Positions 32,961 to 43,560 of a stretch of DNA of 64,000 nt are shown one piece after another. This DNA comes from Cycas panzhihuaensis. Lineage: Eukaryota; Cycadophyta. The notes under the pieces are model-generated. The model worked only from the letters and a program-made list of their open reading frames with translations, was not told the origin of the DNA and made no database searches. Numbering within the stretch: position 1 is the stretch's first letter; every line of letters starts with the position of its first letter. Location: NCBI GenBank assembly GCA_023213395.1, contig CM041465.1:135849741-135913740 (forward strand), given 5' to 3'. The translations under genes were made by a program, and so were the position numbers.

Positions 32961-34340
32961 TGTTCTAGGAATTCTGAGATGTCTTCACATGGGACTACTC
33001 TGATATGAAGGGAATAGACCCTTCCATCATTACCCATAATCTTACCACTATTCCAGGTGCTCACCCTATGCATCAGAAACAACACCCTCTTCATCCCCAA
33101 CTTTTAGTTGCCATTAAGATGGAAGTTGAAAAACTCTTAAATGCGAGGTTAATCACTTCTATCAACTACTCTAAGTTTGTGTCTAACATTATCCCTATTG
33201 CTAAAAAGAATGAGACAATTAGGATATGCGTTGATTTTTGAGATATCAATAATGTGTGTCTTAAGGACAACTTCCCACTCCCCTTCATCAATTAAATCAT
33301 TGATCAAACTGTCAGTTTTGAAGTCCTATCCTTAATGGACAATTTCTTAGGCTATAACCAAATCCAAATTTCTCCCAAAGACTGTCACAAGATGGCCTTC
33401 ACCACCCCTTGGAGCACTTTTACCTACAAGGTGATGCCCTTTGGGCTAAAGAATACAGGCGCTACCTATCAAAGGGTGATGCAATTCATCTTTCATGACT
33501 TTATCAACAAAACCTTAGAGGTTTTCATGGATGATATGATGGGTCTCTCATGCGTTAGGACCCACCATCCTTTTGATCTATAAGCCATATTCACATGATG
33601 TCGTAAATACTATGTAAGCCTAAACCCTCTTAAATGCATGTTTGCTATAACAGCTACCAAACTCCTTAGTTTCCTTGTCTCAAAGTAAGGAGACCAAATT
33701 AACACTGATAAAGTCAAGGCCATCCTTGACATGTCACCTCCTAAGACCTAATGATAAATCAAGTCATTCTTAAGTAGGGTTGGATTTCTTAGGTATTTTT
33801 TAGTAAATTTTGCCATAAATGTGAAACCCCTTACCAACCTGTTGAAGAAGGGGGGCCTGTTTATTTGGTCTTCAAAGACTTAACAAGCCTTCAAGGAGGT
33901 TAAGGAAGCTCTCACTTCTGCTCTAACTCTGGCACCTCCTCTCTTCAATAGGCCATTCATTCTCTACACTTTGGCTACTGATGAATCCTTGGGTGCCATG
34001 CTAGCCCAAGAAGACGATTTGGCAACTGAAAGAGTTATTTACTTCATCAGTCACACCCTCATGGATTCTGAACTTAATTACCCCCCTACCAAGAAGGAGT
34101 GCCTCACCTTGGTGCATGCTACCTAGAAGTTTAAGCACTACTTGCTTAGGAATACTACTCAAGTGATTGTCCAGTCTAATCCCCTGAGATACTTGTTTAC
34201 CTGATCTAACCTGACAGGTAGGACCACCAATGGGCTATCCTCCTTCAGGAATTTGACCTCCAAATCATTAACAGAAAGTCAAAGAAAGGGATGGTATTTA
34301 TTAAACAACTCGTTGATACCCCTATCTCGAACCCTTTTGA
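32961..34340 (+). pseudogene. Tat-B reverse transcriptase and RNase H
   Basis: RT motifs in order: FVSNIIPIAKKNETIRICVD near 33175, NFPLPF, LMDNFLGYNQIQISPKD near 33330, TFTYKVMPFGLKNTGATYQR near 33420 and the catalytic VFMDDMM near 33525. RNase H (about 33860-34200) shows LATDESLGAMLAQED near 33975, then ISHTL and PTKKECLTLVHA. The open pieces 33005-33241 and 33335-33583 are joined through a single TGA. Tat-A also has FMDD, so this variant is a family trait. Confidence 0.9.
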
Positions 34341-34399
34341 TGTTCCCATTGATGATTCTTTGCTTGACAAGCCCATCTTAGCTATTCAAGATTCTTCCC

Positions 34400-35668
34400 C
34401 TCATCCACTCACTGGCAATGAGTGGTATGGGGATATTGTACAATACCTTGCCCAGCAGTAGTACCATCCTGAAGCTAATGATAAAGTTAGGTCACGTATT
34501 TGGGCTACTTCCAAGCAATACTTCCTCATGGGCAAAGTATTGTACAAGAGATCCTTTGACGAGATCCTTTTCCACTGCATCAGCCCCAACGAAGCTAGCT
34601 AAATACTTCGTGAATGCCACAACGACATTTGCGAGGGTCATTTTAGGGGCCAATCCATGGCCCAATGGATCCTTCACATGGGGTACTATTGGTTGTCCCT
34701 CTTTAAGGATGCCCATGCCCATGCCCTGAGATGTCAGCGATGCCAAGAGCACGCCACCATCACCCACTTGCCTTTCGAGGCCCTTCATCCTATCATATCT
34801 CCATGGCCCTTCTCTCAATAAGGGTTGGACCTTATTGGAGCCATATCCCCACCTTCTTCATCGTAGCATAAGTTCATCTTGACTGTGATGGAGTACTTCA
34901 CTAAATGAGCTAAAGTAGTCCCTCTATCCTCTACCCCTAGTAAGATGATAGCCACCTTCGTCTACCAGCACATTATTTGTCATTTTGGAGTCCCCATTGT
35001 CCTGATCACGGATAATAGAACTTCTTTCTGTAATAAGGAGATGGATGAGCTTTGTGAGAAATTTAAAATTTCTCATAAAACCTCCTCTCCCTATTACCCT
35101 TAGGCCAATGGCTAAGTTAAGCCATTTAATAAAACCCTCATAAACATCTTGAAAAAAACTGTTGCCTGATCTAAAAAAGATTTGCATCTTTAGCTCCCTT
35201 TCGCTCTATGGGCATATCACACATCTATCCGCACAGCTATGAGAATGACTGCATTCTCCCTAGTGTATGGAATAGAGGTGGTCCTCCTATTAGAAGTCAG
35301 GATCCCTTCCTTACGAGTTTTCCTTTGGGGTCTTGTTGATGAGGAGTCTCTCTGTTAGGCTCGTCTCTTAGACCTCGAGGCTTTAGATGAGAGATGCTTG
35401 ATTGCTTACCAAGTGAACCTTGCTTCTATGGCTAGGATGTAAAGGACATATGATAAGCACCTTCGTCCCTGCCCTTTATATCTTAGGGACCATGTCCTCG
35501 AATTAGAGTATCTCCATGATCACTTATCTAAGTTTAGACTTAAATAGGTTGGCCCCTTCATCATTTTCGAGAGCCTTGATAACGACGCTTACATGATCGT
35601 AACCTTTGAGGGTTTTGAATTCGAGAAAGCCATCAATGGAAAGTTCTTAAAGAAATTTTATGTGTGAC
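34400..35668 (+). pseudogene. Tat-B integrase
   Basis: The HHCC zinc region is readable (HNDICEGHF near 34617, CQRCQ near 34733). The core holds GLDLIGAI near 34826, ITDNRTSF near 35000 and PYYP.ANG.VKPFNKTL near 35090-35130; the last motif normally has Glu where VKP has Lys. LWAYHTSIRTAMRMTAFSLV near 35200 and YDKHLRPCPLYLRDHVLELE near 35450 mark the C-terminal region, and the frame ends at TGA 35666. About ten stops remain. No chromodomain follows. Confidence 0.88.
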
Positions 35669-36440
35669 TATCCCCATCCCTACATAGGTTAGGCACACCT
35701 ATTTTTATTTTTTCTCATGCTTTGAAATAAGCCTAACTATCACCCTAAGTGTGTCCCTATTCCTCCTAATCGTAGGTGGAATGGTGACTTGGGGTGACCT
35801 TTCGTACTCCTTCCAGGTTCCTCCTATGGCACATTTTGGTTCCCCTTCCTTAAGGGACTTTCTCTCCTAATTGGGTGTGTGATCCTTGTCGCTCCCAAGC
35901 TTGGAAGCACTCCCTCTCCTACTAGCACTTCCTTTACATACCCTGCTATGCTCCTACAATGGATGTGTATGACTCCCCATCTCCTAGCCCCATATGTATC
36001 CATCGCCTACACCCATGGTGATCATGTGTGCCCACTAAGAGTATGACCCTACATGAAAGGAAGTGTGTGCATAACTCAAACAATCCTATAATACAAATCA
36101 TATAATAATCAACTCCTAATCATCATGGTCTATACCTCTTCATGCACCTATGCACCCATACACATATATATACAAACACATAAACAAAACAACAAAATAC
36201 ACTATTATAACATCATCATTATATACCAAATGGGGTATAAATGGCCCTGTCTATATATATATAATTCATAATATATCATATCATATAAGTAGTATGGTAC
36301 ATCATCTGCAGGAAGCTAGAATCCTTACAGGAAGGAGTATAATCATGTGGTCATATATGATGACTCCCTTGAGGTCTGGTGCTTTCCCAATCAACCAAAA
36401 CTAATGCTACTATGCTCTCTGGTGCTCCTCTACTCATGGA
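35669..36440. other. Tat-B spacer between integrase and antisense gene
   Basis: No domain was found. A CATGCACCTATGCACCC block and ATA-rich runs align with Tat-A 10766-11180. The part 35669-36080 is lost in Tat-A. Confidence 0.6.
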
Positions 36441-38350
36441 GTGTCATCTCCTAGTCGCCAAGATCCCTCCCCATGAGACCGCATGTCTCATAGGCTCCTC
36501 CTCCATCGCAAGGAGCTCCCTTCCTTGCTCCCCTTGTCCCGAAGCCTCCTCGAGCTTACTGCTAGTGTCTGCATCTGGGTCCTACTCCATGTCAATCTTG
36601 ATGCGACCTAGTCCACCAACCGATCATGTCTCCCTTAGAGATGATCCCTCTCTGCTTCTACCCATTGGAGCCTCTCCTCCACTCCTCATAGTCACTCCTC
36701 CAACACAGCAACTCTGACGTGACTCTCTACATCCCCACCTACTCTAGCACCCTGAACCTCTAGCACCTAGACTCGACTGCATAGGGTATTCCTCTCTGTG
36801 CGGGTCCTGTCTAGCTTTCCCTGTAGTTGTTCCATCCTCACCTAGTACTCCTGGGAATCTACTACCTAAATGTCCCTAGCCCTGATCAACAAGGTGAATG
36901 CCATTGTGTGTGCCCCTGCTGATCATGGCTCCTCTCCTACCTGGATGGGAGGTTACCCGTCCACGTAGGCCTGGGGGAATATCTCCTGGACTATTGCCTC
37001 GATCAACCTCCCCATCTCCACTGCTCCTACTAAGTCAAATGTAACACATATCAGTCCTCATATCCATGTGCACACCAAACCCTTAAAACTAAATAGAAAG
37101 CAAACTAACCAAGTGCCTGATAGTCAAAGGATAGGAGGAAAAGGTAGTGTCTCATCTCTTGGGACAATTAGCTCCTCCGCTCTGGCGACTATCACCTCCT
37201 TAGGACCTCCCTTAGCTGTTAATACCTCCTCCTCCTCTAGTACCACCTTGCCAACTGCTTGGCCTACTAGGGAATCTCCTCCCCCCTCTATCGCTACCTT
37301 TACTGTCATAGCCACTGCCCAGACTCTCCTAACCACCCTTAGTCTCTAGACCAGTGTGTAAGGTGGACTGCCTCTCTTTGTAGCTCCTGAAGGAACTGCC
37401 CCTCCTCTTATGACTCTTGAAGGCCCTGCCTCACCTCTTATAGTCCTTGATGGACCCACCTCACTACTAGCTGCTTGTGATGGGCCTACCCCATCACCCC
37501 TATGATCACCATCATCATCATCATCAACTCTAGGACCACCTCCTACTCCTTCTATTCTTCCTGCCTTATCATCATTGTCCTATCTCACCCCTCTGTATGG
37601 GTCTATCGTATAGTCTTCTATGGTAAGGAGGTCCAGTGATGTCGCCTCCACTGAGCGTCAGACATGTGCCTGATCCTCAGTCCCTCCTGCTGGTGTTATA
37701 ACTCCAAAGTGGTAAAAAAACTAGCACTATCGTAGTGTACTATAAGAGAATCCTCCTCTTCCCATCACTCTGATAGCGTCTAGCTAGGCGATCATATTTG
37801 CTGCTATCAGGGTAGCCCAATCCATCCTCTCCTCGGTCTCACATCTCCTCACTGTCTCCATCCAGTCATTGGTTATATCCTATAGTTTTATTTTTGGGAA
37901 ATCCAAAGTAGAATACCTAATGTGATCAGCTTTCTCACCCGAGGAATGCGTGACATGACCATGCTTTACATCGGTATCCCATGCCTCTCCCACCTATCCT
38001 ACCCCATGAAGAATATGGCTGCCTCCCTATGTGTGGCATCATTGCTAGGCAACACCCCTAGCGATGTCGGTGCTCCTCTTGTGTGTATGCTAAGGATCCT
38101 TTGGATATCCCTTAGTGTGATGGTAATGTCCCCTACCTAGGGGAGGTGGAATATGTACCTCCTACGATCCCAATGGGCGATGATATTTACCAGAAGGTGT
38201 TGGTCTGAGGCATACTACAATGTCTTGATAACCTTTAACAAACTATATCTCCTTAGGATCTGTTGATCCCCTCAAATTAGCATCTCTATGAAGCTCATCA
38301 TCGTCACTTTGATGTTTTTACAGTTATCCATTATAATAACTTCTTGCCAA
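36440..38350 (-). pseudogene. Tat-B antisense plant-mobile-domain-like gene
   Basis: The - strand shows the same order as Tat-A: QHLLVNIIAHWDRRRYIFHL near 38200-38140, then VGDITITLRDIQRILSI near 38130-38085, a THREAAIFF stretch near 38030, the 4 x 30-bp repeat linker (37502-37383), an acidic segment (37336-37124, open; VGKVVLEEEEVLTA) and the C-terminal block VQEIFPQAYVDG near 36990-36960. Stops differ from those in Tat-A. Two copies keeping the same antisense domain order argue that it was a working gene of the element. Function is unknown; exon structure cannot be read. Confidence 0.72.
37383..37502 (-). repeat. 4 x 30-bp tandem repeat inside the antisense gene (Tat-B)
   Basis: Units start at 37383, 37413, 37443 and 37473. 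On the - strand they encode 10-residue repeats with a GPS core and Glu/Arg positions. Copy number and period equal those of Tat-A. Confidence 0.8.
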
Positions 38351-38487
38351 ACATTTAATAATTAGTTAGAATACTCCTATGACTATCTGCCTACCCTCAG
38401 GTTACCTCTCCCCTCCTCCGAGATAGGTCTGGCATCCCTTTGGGCCAATTTCCTCATTTTTTCTATTTACAGTCCCCATCCCATGCC

Positions 38488-38583
38488 AAACTTTATGGTA
38501 TTATAGAGTTTGGCAGGGGCCCAGTTGAGTTTTCAACACTATCTTAGTGGCCTTGCAGTAAACTTCGTAGTACCATGATCTTT
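38488..38583. promoter_or_regulatory. Two 24-bp palindromic motifs upstream of the Tat-B PMD gene
   Basis: Motif 1 (38488-38511) has AAACTTTAT, GGTATT, ATAGAGTTT and lies within a perfect 8-bp inverted pair, GCCAAACT and AGTTTGGC. Motif 2 (38560-38583) has AAACTTCGT, AGTACC, ATGATCTTT. Start-to-start spacing is 72 bp, as in Tat-A. Confidence 0.6.
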
Positions 38584-39582
38584 ATTATGGGGAGGGTGTT
38601 ACGCCTAAAAATCCCAAAAATTTTACCCGAGTAAACCATACTCAAGCCCACTAAGATCAAGGCTACCTAATGCCCTAGTCCCCCCTCTTTCTAGGCCTAA
38701 ATCGAGCTCTAGAGGATCTCAATTGGCCCTTAAGGGGCTAAAAATCACCTAATAAAAACATCAAATAACATACATTTTAATCAACAAAATGAGGTGGCTA
38801 TGGGATGATCCACTCACCAAATCTGGCCTTGCTATCGCCATCTCATCTCCTTGGCCCTAATGGCTATCTCCTTGCCTCAATCTAATGGCCCGATCTCCCT
38901 TCGCATGCCTTTGAAGTTGGGTGGTACTCTACTGAATAAGGAAAAGGGCTCTAGATCGATCGTGAGCCCATGAAAATGAATCATATTTTTGCCAAGTTTT
39001 CCTTATATAGGCAGGGGTCCCGACAGGTACCTTCTCCTTTTTTCTTGTCATGATAGCCCTTGGGACTATCTCTCTCTCCTTGTTACCTTTGCCTTTTGGG
39101 TCTGTCTCCCATTTCACCTCTGTGGTGCTCTTTCCTTTTCTCTCTTTGGGTGCATTTATGATGAGCCCTTCAGCTCATACGAGGCCCCTTCTTCCTTGAT
39201 TTTTATACCATCTCTAAATATACATGTGTTTATAATCATTTGGCCAATCTCACCATCATGAACCCAGTTCTTCTACCCATTCATGTCTTTGGGGCTCCCA
39301 AAGGAAGTGCCCTCCCCATCTGAGACCATGCCTCACTTCCTTCAATAACCTTTGAGACCCTAGAGGGGCCTTATCATCATCGTCTCCTTCCCATCCACTG
39401 TGTTGCTCTCCTTGTCCCTGGGTAGCCTTATCTTTAGGTCCTCCTACTCCTTACAGCCTATATCCAAAGCCACTCGAGTCCCTTATGACTTTTTCACCCC
39501 ATTGAGACCTTTTTTCCCTCATCGACCCCACTGTCACTCTTTTTTCCTCATTCACCTTATCGAGGTCTCTATCTTTTCTACC
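38584..39582. other. Divergent intergenic region of Tat-B
   Basis: It aligns with Tat-A 13303-14316. It includes the - strand TATA candidate at 39002-39009 (CCTATATAAGG). No conserved protein was seen on either strand. Confidence 0.55.
39002..39009 (-). promoter_or_regulatory. Candidate TATA box for the antisense PMD gene (Tat-B)
   Basis: The - strand CCTATATAAGG aligns with CCTATATAAAAG of Tat-A. Conservation against a background of heavy decay is the main support. Confidence 0.42.
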
Positions 39583-40005
39583 ATGACATTACTCATCTTC
39601 ACCAATGGTGGAAGACATGGCAACCTAGGCCATTATGTTGTCACATGGATCCTATGTGACCCCTCTGGGTATGACTACATACGTTTTAGAGTTTTCCTCC
39701 TTGAAGTCACCAATAACGAAGCTGAATACACAGTCATTATTTAAGCTCTTACTGATGTGCTCTATTTCTACAATGGGCCCATCATCCTCCTTTATGACTC
39801 TCAGGTTATGGTGTCCCATCTCACTTAGGTCTACCAAGTGCATTTCCCCTCCTTGAGAGCCTTTGTCTTAACCTCTAGGTCTCTTTTGGCATGTTTCTCT
39901 TCCGTTGACATCTGTCACATCCCCCGGGATCACAATGCTGAGGTGAATAGCCTTGTTTGTCTCATCCTTGAGCATTAACTCCCTCTCCTTGATGATCCCC
40001 CTTGA
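39583..40005 (+). pseudogene. Tat-B second (additional) RNase H gene
   Basis: A 140-codon frame runs from ATG 39583 (ACCATGA) to TGA 40003, colinear with Tat-A without any indel. Motifs are FTNGGRHGN (the first Asp is Asn in this copy), TNNEAEY (Glu), LLYDSQVMV (Asp) and HIPRDHNAEVNSLV, again Asn where a fourth Asp is expected. Stops at about 39740, 39826 and 39976 differ from those of Tat-A. It lies downstream of the antisense gene and close to the 3' LTR rather than inside pol. Confidence 0.85.
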
Positions 40006-40492
40006 GAAATTTATTTGTTCACTCAGGTGCCTAAGTTTCGAGTCATTTCTTCTTTCATATTATGATCTGTTCGTACCTCTAAAAGCTAGCTGCTAATAAG
40101 ATTAAACTATGGCAACCACTAGGTTTATTTTCTTCATCCTACCATCTATACCACCCACGATATATAACCATTGTTATTCAAGTTCTCTCATGTACATTAT
40201 TTTCATAACATTTATTTGATTATGGTCATGATTACTACCATTAGTTGTTGCATTCATACAATGGGGGCATCCCCCCATTTATTTTTCCTACCCGTCGGCT
40301 TCAGAGCAATACACAACTAGCCCCTATGTTGTCTCTGCCTCATCTCTTTGTCTAAGAATCCTCCCACGACACTCGTTGTCATCCTTAGATCATACCACCA
40401 TCATATATATATATATTGTTAATATTTTTGTTTCCAGCATTCGCCATCGCATTACGCTTCTGAGCAATGAGGCTCTGCCACCAAGAGGGCAG
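40006..40492 (+). other. Tat-B 3' spacer and polypurine tract
   Basis: No ORF was supported. It ends in CCAAGAGGGCAG (40481-40492), directly before the LTR. Confidence 0.75.
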
Positions 40493-41845
40493 TGTTTCCT
40501 GGCTACTAAGAATGGACACAGATGGGTCAACTCAGGTAGATGAAGGTAAGCTTCTATCCCTTACCTCCATCAGTTCTACTAGAGGTGAATTGAAGCATTT
40601 TTACATTACATGATTGCCTAGTTCATTGAATGATCACTATGCATCCACTACTTGATCATGATGCATTATACCATTTTAGCCTATGACGATCTAGGGATAC
40701 ATATCCTATGGTGACCCATAACCCTCCTTTGTGTATCCATAATGTCCCCAAGTACCTTTAGGCCTTCGTAGCCCATCCCCATCACCTATGGATGTGTCAT
40801 GACCCTTGGCACTTCGCCTAGGCCTAGTTGGCATTTTCCACCTATTTATCGACTTTTCTTAAGAATATTTCACCTTTAATACATGTCTGTTATAGGTTTT
40901 CCTAAGCCCCACAGCCCTTTCCTGCCACTTAGACAGAGTGTCATGCCCCTTAGGGCCAAAGTACCCTCTCTTTTGGGCTCCTAACCTTCTCTTTCTTTTA
41001 TTTTTGCTTATGTTCTTCTGCATCATGATAAAGATTGCGGTACCACTGCAAACTTCACGGTACCATGAAGTTTACCATGGTATGACTGTCACATTTTATT
41101 TTTTAAATCTTTCATAGTTAATTTCACATTTATTGTGAAATTTCCACATGGTAGAGATGTATTCCTAGCCTAATTCAAACCCTAGTCGCTTGATTGAGCT
41201 AGGTTTAGGTATAAAAACCCAAAAATAACATCATTTCAGCCTCTTCTAACTCTTTTTCACTCAACTCTCCTAGAACTTCTTCAGAAAAATGCCTTGCAAC
41301 AAGGATAGGGCCTACTACACCAGCGTCTCAACCTACCATCTGTCTCCTGTAGCTCTATATACACTATTGTAAGCTTGCAACATGGCCAGTAGAAGGAAGG
41401 GCATGCTCCAAGTGCTTCATCAAGTCTAGATCCACCCTCTTCACTCTAATCTCTTGCCAACTTGCTGCTCTTTTGTGGTTTCACCTACAAACCCTATAGA
41501 GTTGGTCTTTCTCCCCTATTTTACTTGTAGATCTACCTCTAATCTACCCATAGCAAGTATTCATGAGCTAATGTTTTGTCCCTATTTTGCTTTAAGCAAC
41601 ATAAACATCATTTGTTAGCACTTTTACATCACTTTTCCTTCAGTTTTTACTATAAGCGGGAGGCAAACCCTCCCTGTCTTACTTATCTACTTTTTTTCCT
41701 CTCGGCTCTTTCATGGTTGCTACAAGGGGGCATCGAAGAAGAGATCTTTATGGAGAGTGAAAGGAGCAAAGGTAGGGTTCCACACCCAGCATGCTTTCTC
41801 CTCAAGGGCAACCCCCTTCTCTCCTCATCTCTTCTTCCTTCGTGC
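40493..41845 (+). repeat. Tat-B 3' LTR, first part
   Basis: It starts TGTTTCCTGGCTACTAAG. It includes the palindrome at 41050-41073 (AAACTTCAC, GGTACC, ATGAAGTTT) and TATAAAA at 41210, again 137 bp after it. It ends at CGTGC (41841-41845), the CopG target. Confidence 0.92.
41050..41216 (+). promoter_or_regulatory. Tat-B 3' LTR promoter: palindrome and TATA box
   Basis: The same layout as in the 5' LTR: half motif at about 41030 (AAAGATTGC+GGTACC), full palindrome 41050-41073, then TATAAAA 41210-41216 in the context GGTATAAAAACCC. Confidence 0.62.
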
Positions 41846-42063
41846 TGTTGAGATATAATGTTTTATCTAGGATAGAAAAGGGGGTCATGTTAGACCCACC
41901 CTTAAATGCTCTTATGAGATCATGCCACTTGGCATAATCTGAGTGATTGGTTATATTAGCGGTTGTAACCATCTCATAACTCTTGTATACTTAAGCAAAT
42001 TAAATCTCAATAGAACACAATTGATTCTTTCCTCTGTTCAGTTCCGATCTGTATTTTTCAACA
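41846..42063 (+). repeat. CopG 5' LTR (218 bp)
   Basis: TGTTGAGATATAATG ... TATTTTTCAACA. The 3' copy differs at about 10 sites, mostly transitions, about 4.6 percent by direct comparison. Confidence 0.95.
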
Positions 42064-42078
42064 TGGTATCAGAGTAGG
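42064..42078 (+). promoter_or_regulatory. CopG primer binding site
   Basis: TGGTATCAGAGTAGG begins at the base after the LTR. TGGTATCAGAG is the standard complement of initiator tRNA-Met used by plant copia elements. Confidence 0.9.
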
Positions 42079-42702
42079 CTACCCAAACTGATATCTCTTG
42101 AAAGGATTCTTCTGTTTGTCAATTCTATCAAGTGTTGAAGGGAGTTACGTCAATCAACGTCATTATTGCTCTGTTATACGAAATTGTACGGACCTGTACG
42201 GATGCCTTTTTTCAACAGTATCAGATCGTGACAAAATTTTGTGGGGAAGTAGATCGAAGCACGCCGATCACATCTCTCTTCTAGAGAAAAACAATCTGAG
42301 GTCGTTTTCAAGCCTGAATCAAGCCCTAACCAGTCCACGCGTTTTTAAAGAAACCAGAGCAAAAATCTCATCAATTTTCTCAAAAATCCAGGTATTTCTA
42401 GTCTGAAATTCTTCATACTATAAATACATTTGATTTGCATCCAAAATCAAAGATTTATTTTGAGATTTTCTAGTGTTTTTCTCCAAAATTTGATTTTCTA
42501 CCCTAGCCGCCATTTTTTCTTTTGGAGCCGTTTCTCCTGTTTGAAAAGCCATTTCGAAAAACTGACTTTAGATCCACATAGGCGACTTGAAAACCTACAT
42601 TTTGAGGTATACTTCACTTTAGGCCGTACACCTAGGGTTTTGTATAGAAATCCATACAGCCATACGGACTGGCCCTAAATCAGTTCTTTTAACTGAAAAA
42701 TC
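42079..42702 (+). other. CopG leader
   Basis: Noncoding. The open frames 42098-42406 and 42430-42678 have no domain and do not join gag. Confidence 0.75.
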
Positions 42703-43560
42703 ATGTCTTCCTCTCTCATTACTCACTTTGAACACGAAAAATTGACTGGTTCAAATTACCATGTGTGGAAAATCAAAATGGAAACCATCCTGAGGATGAA
42801 AGACGCCTGGAAAATTGCTGAAGGAACAGAAACACGTCCTCCTGCTGGTAATGACAAATTAAGGAGCTAGATTGAAAGGAATAACATGGGTTGTCTCATT
42901 CTAAAAATGTCTATTTCAGATTCTGTCCTTATTTATGTTGAGAAACTGAACCAGGCTTCTAAAATCTGGAAATGTCTGGAAAACCTATATGGTCAAAAGA
43001 ATAAGACGAGGATAATCACACTCAAAGAAGAGTTGTACAAACTGCATATGAAAGAAAACGAAGAAGTGGAAGAATTTATGCATAAAATCATCACTGTGAG
43101 AAATAATCTTCTCAGTGTTGGAGGCATAATATCTGAACAAGATCTTGTAGAAATTGTAACAGTAAGATTGCCAAAATCTTTTGATACCATTGTTAACACT
43201 ATCACTGACAGTGATAGGTTAGATAAATTAACTCTTAATGAACTGATAGGTCTGCTATTAAGACAAGAGTAGAGAAACAAAAGATACGAAAATACGACAG
43301 AGTTAGAAGATGCATTTGTGTCCAGATTGAATCTCGGGCAAAGAGGAAGACAACAATTTCATGCACCAAGCAGGATGTCAGATTCCAGAGGTCGAGGACG
43401 CTGGTCAAACTCTAGAGGATGAGGACACAGTAGAGAAAATAGAATATGCTACAACTGTGGATGAACTGGACACTTCGCCAGCAATTATAGGATCTTCGAC
43501 ATATATGCTCTATCGCGATGAGTGGACACTATCCTTATCAGTGTCCACAAAGACGAAGTG
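42703..43560 (+). pseudogene. CopG gag
   Basis: The ATG at 42703 opens MSSSLITHFEHEKLTGSNYH, then WKIKMETILRMKDAW, the classic copia gag start. The open piece 42886-43272 carries LENLYGQKNKTRI and EFMHKIITVRNNL, the gag UBN2-type domain. An Arg/Gly-rich region precedes the zinc knuckle at 43447-43491 (CYNCG, stop, TGHFASNY), whose last Cys is Tyr. Stops lie near 42868, 43270 and 43462. Confidence 0.9.

Noticed and set aside
42098-42678. Two open frames (102 and 82 codons) in the CopG leader
   Set aside because: No homology to any family, not conserved as a frame, and located in the normal untranslated leader of a copia element.
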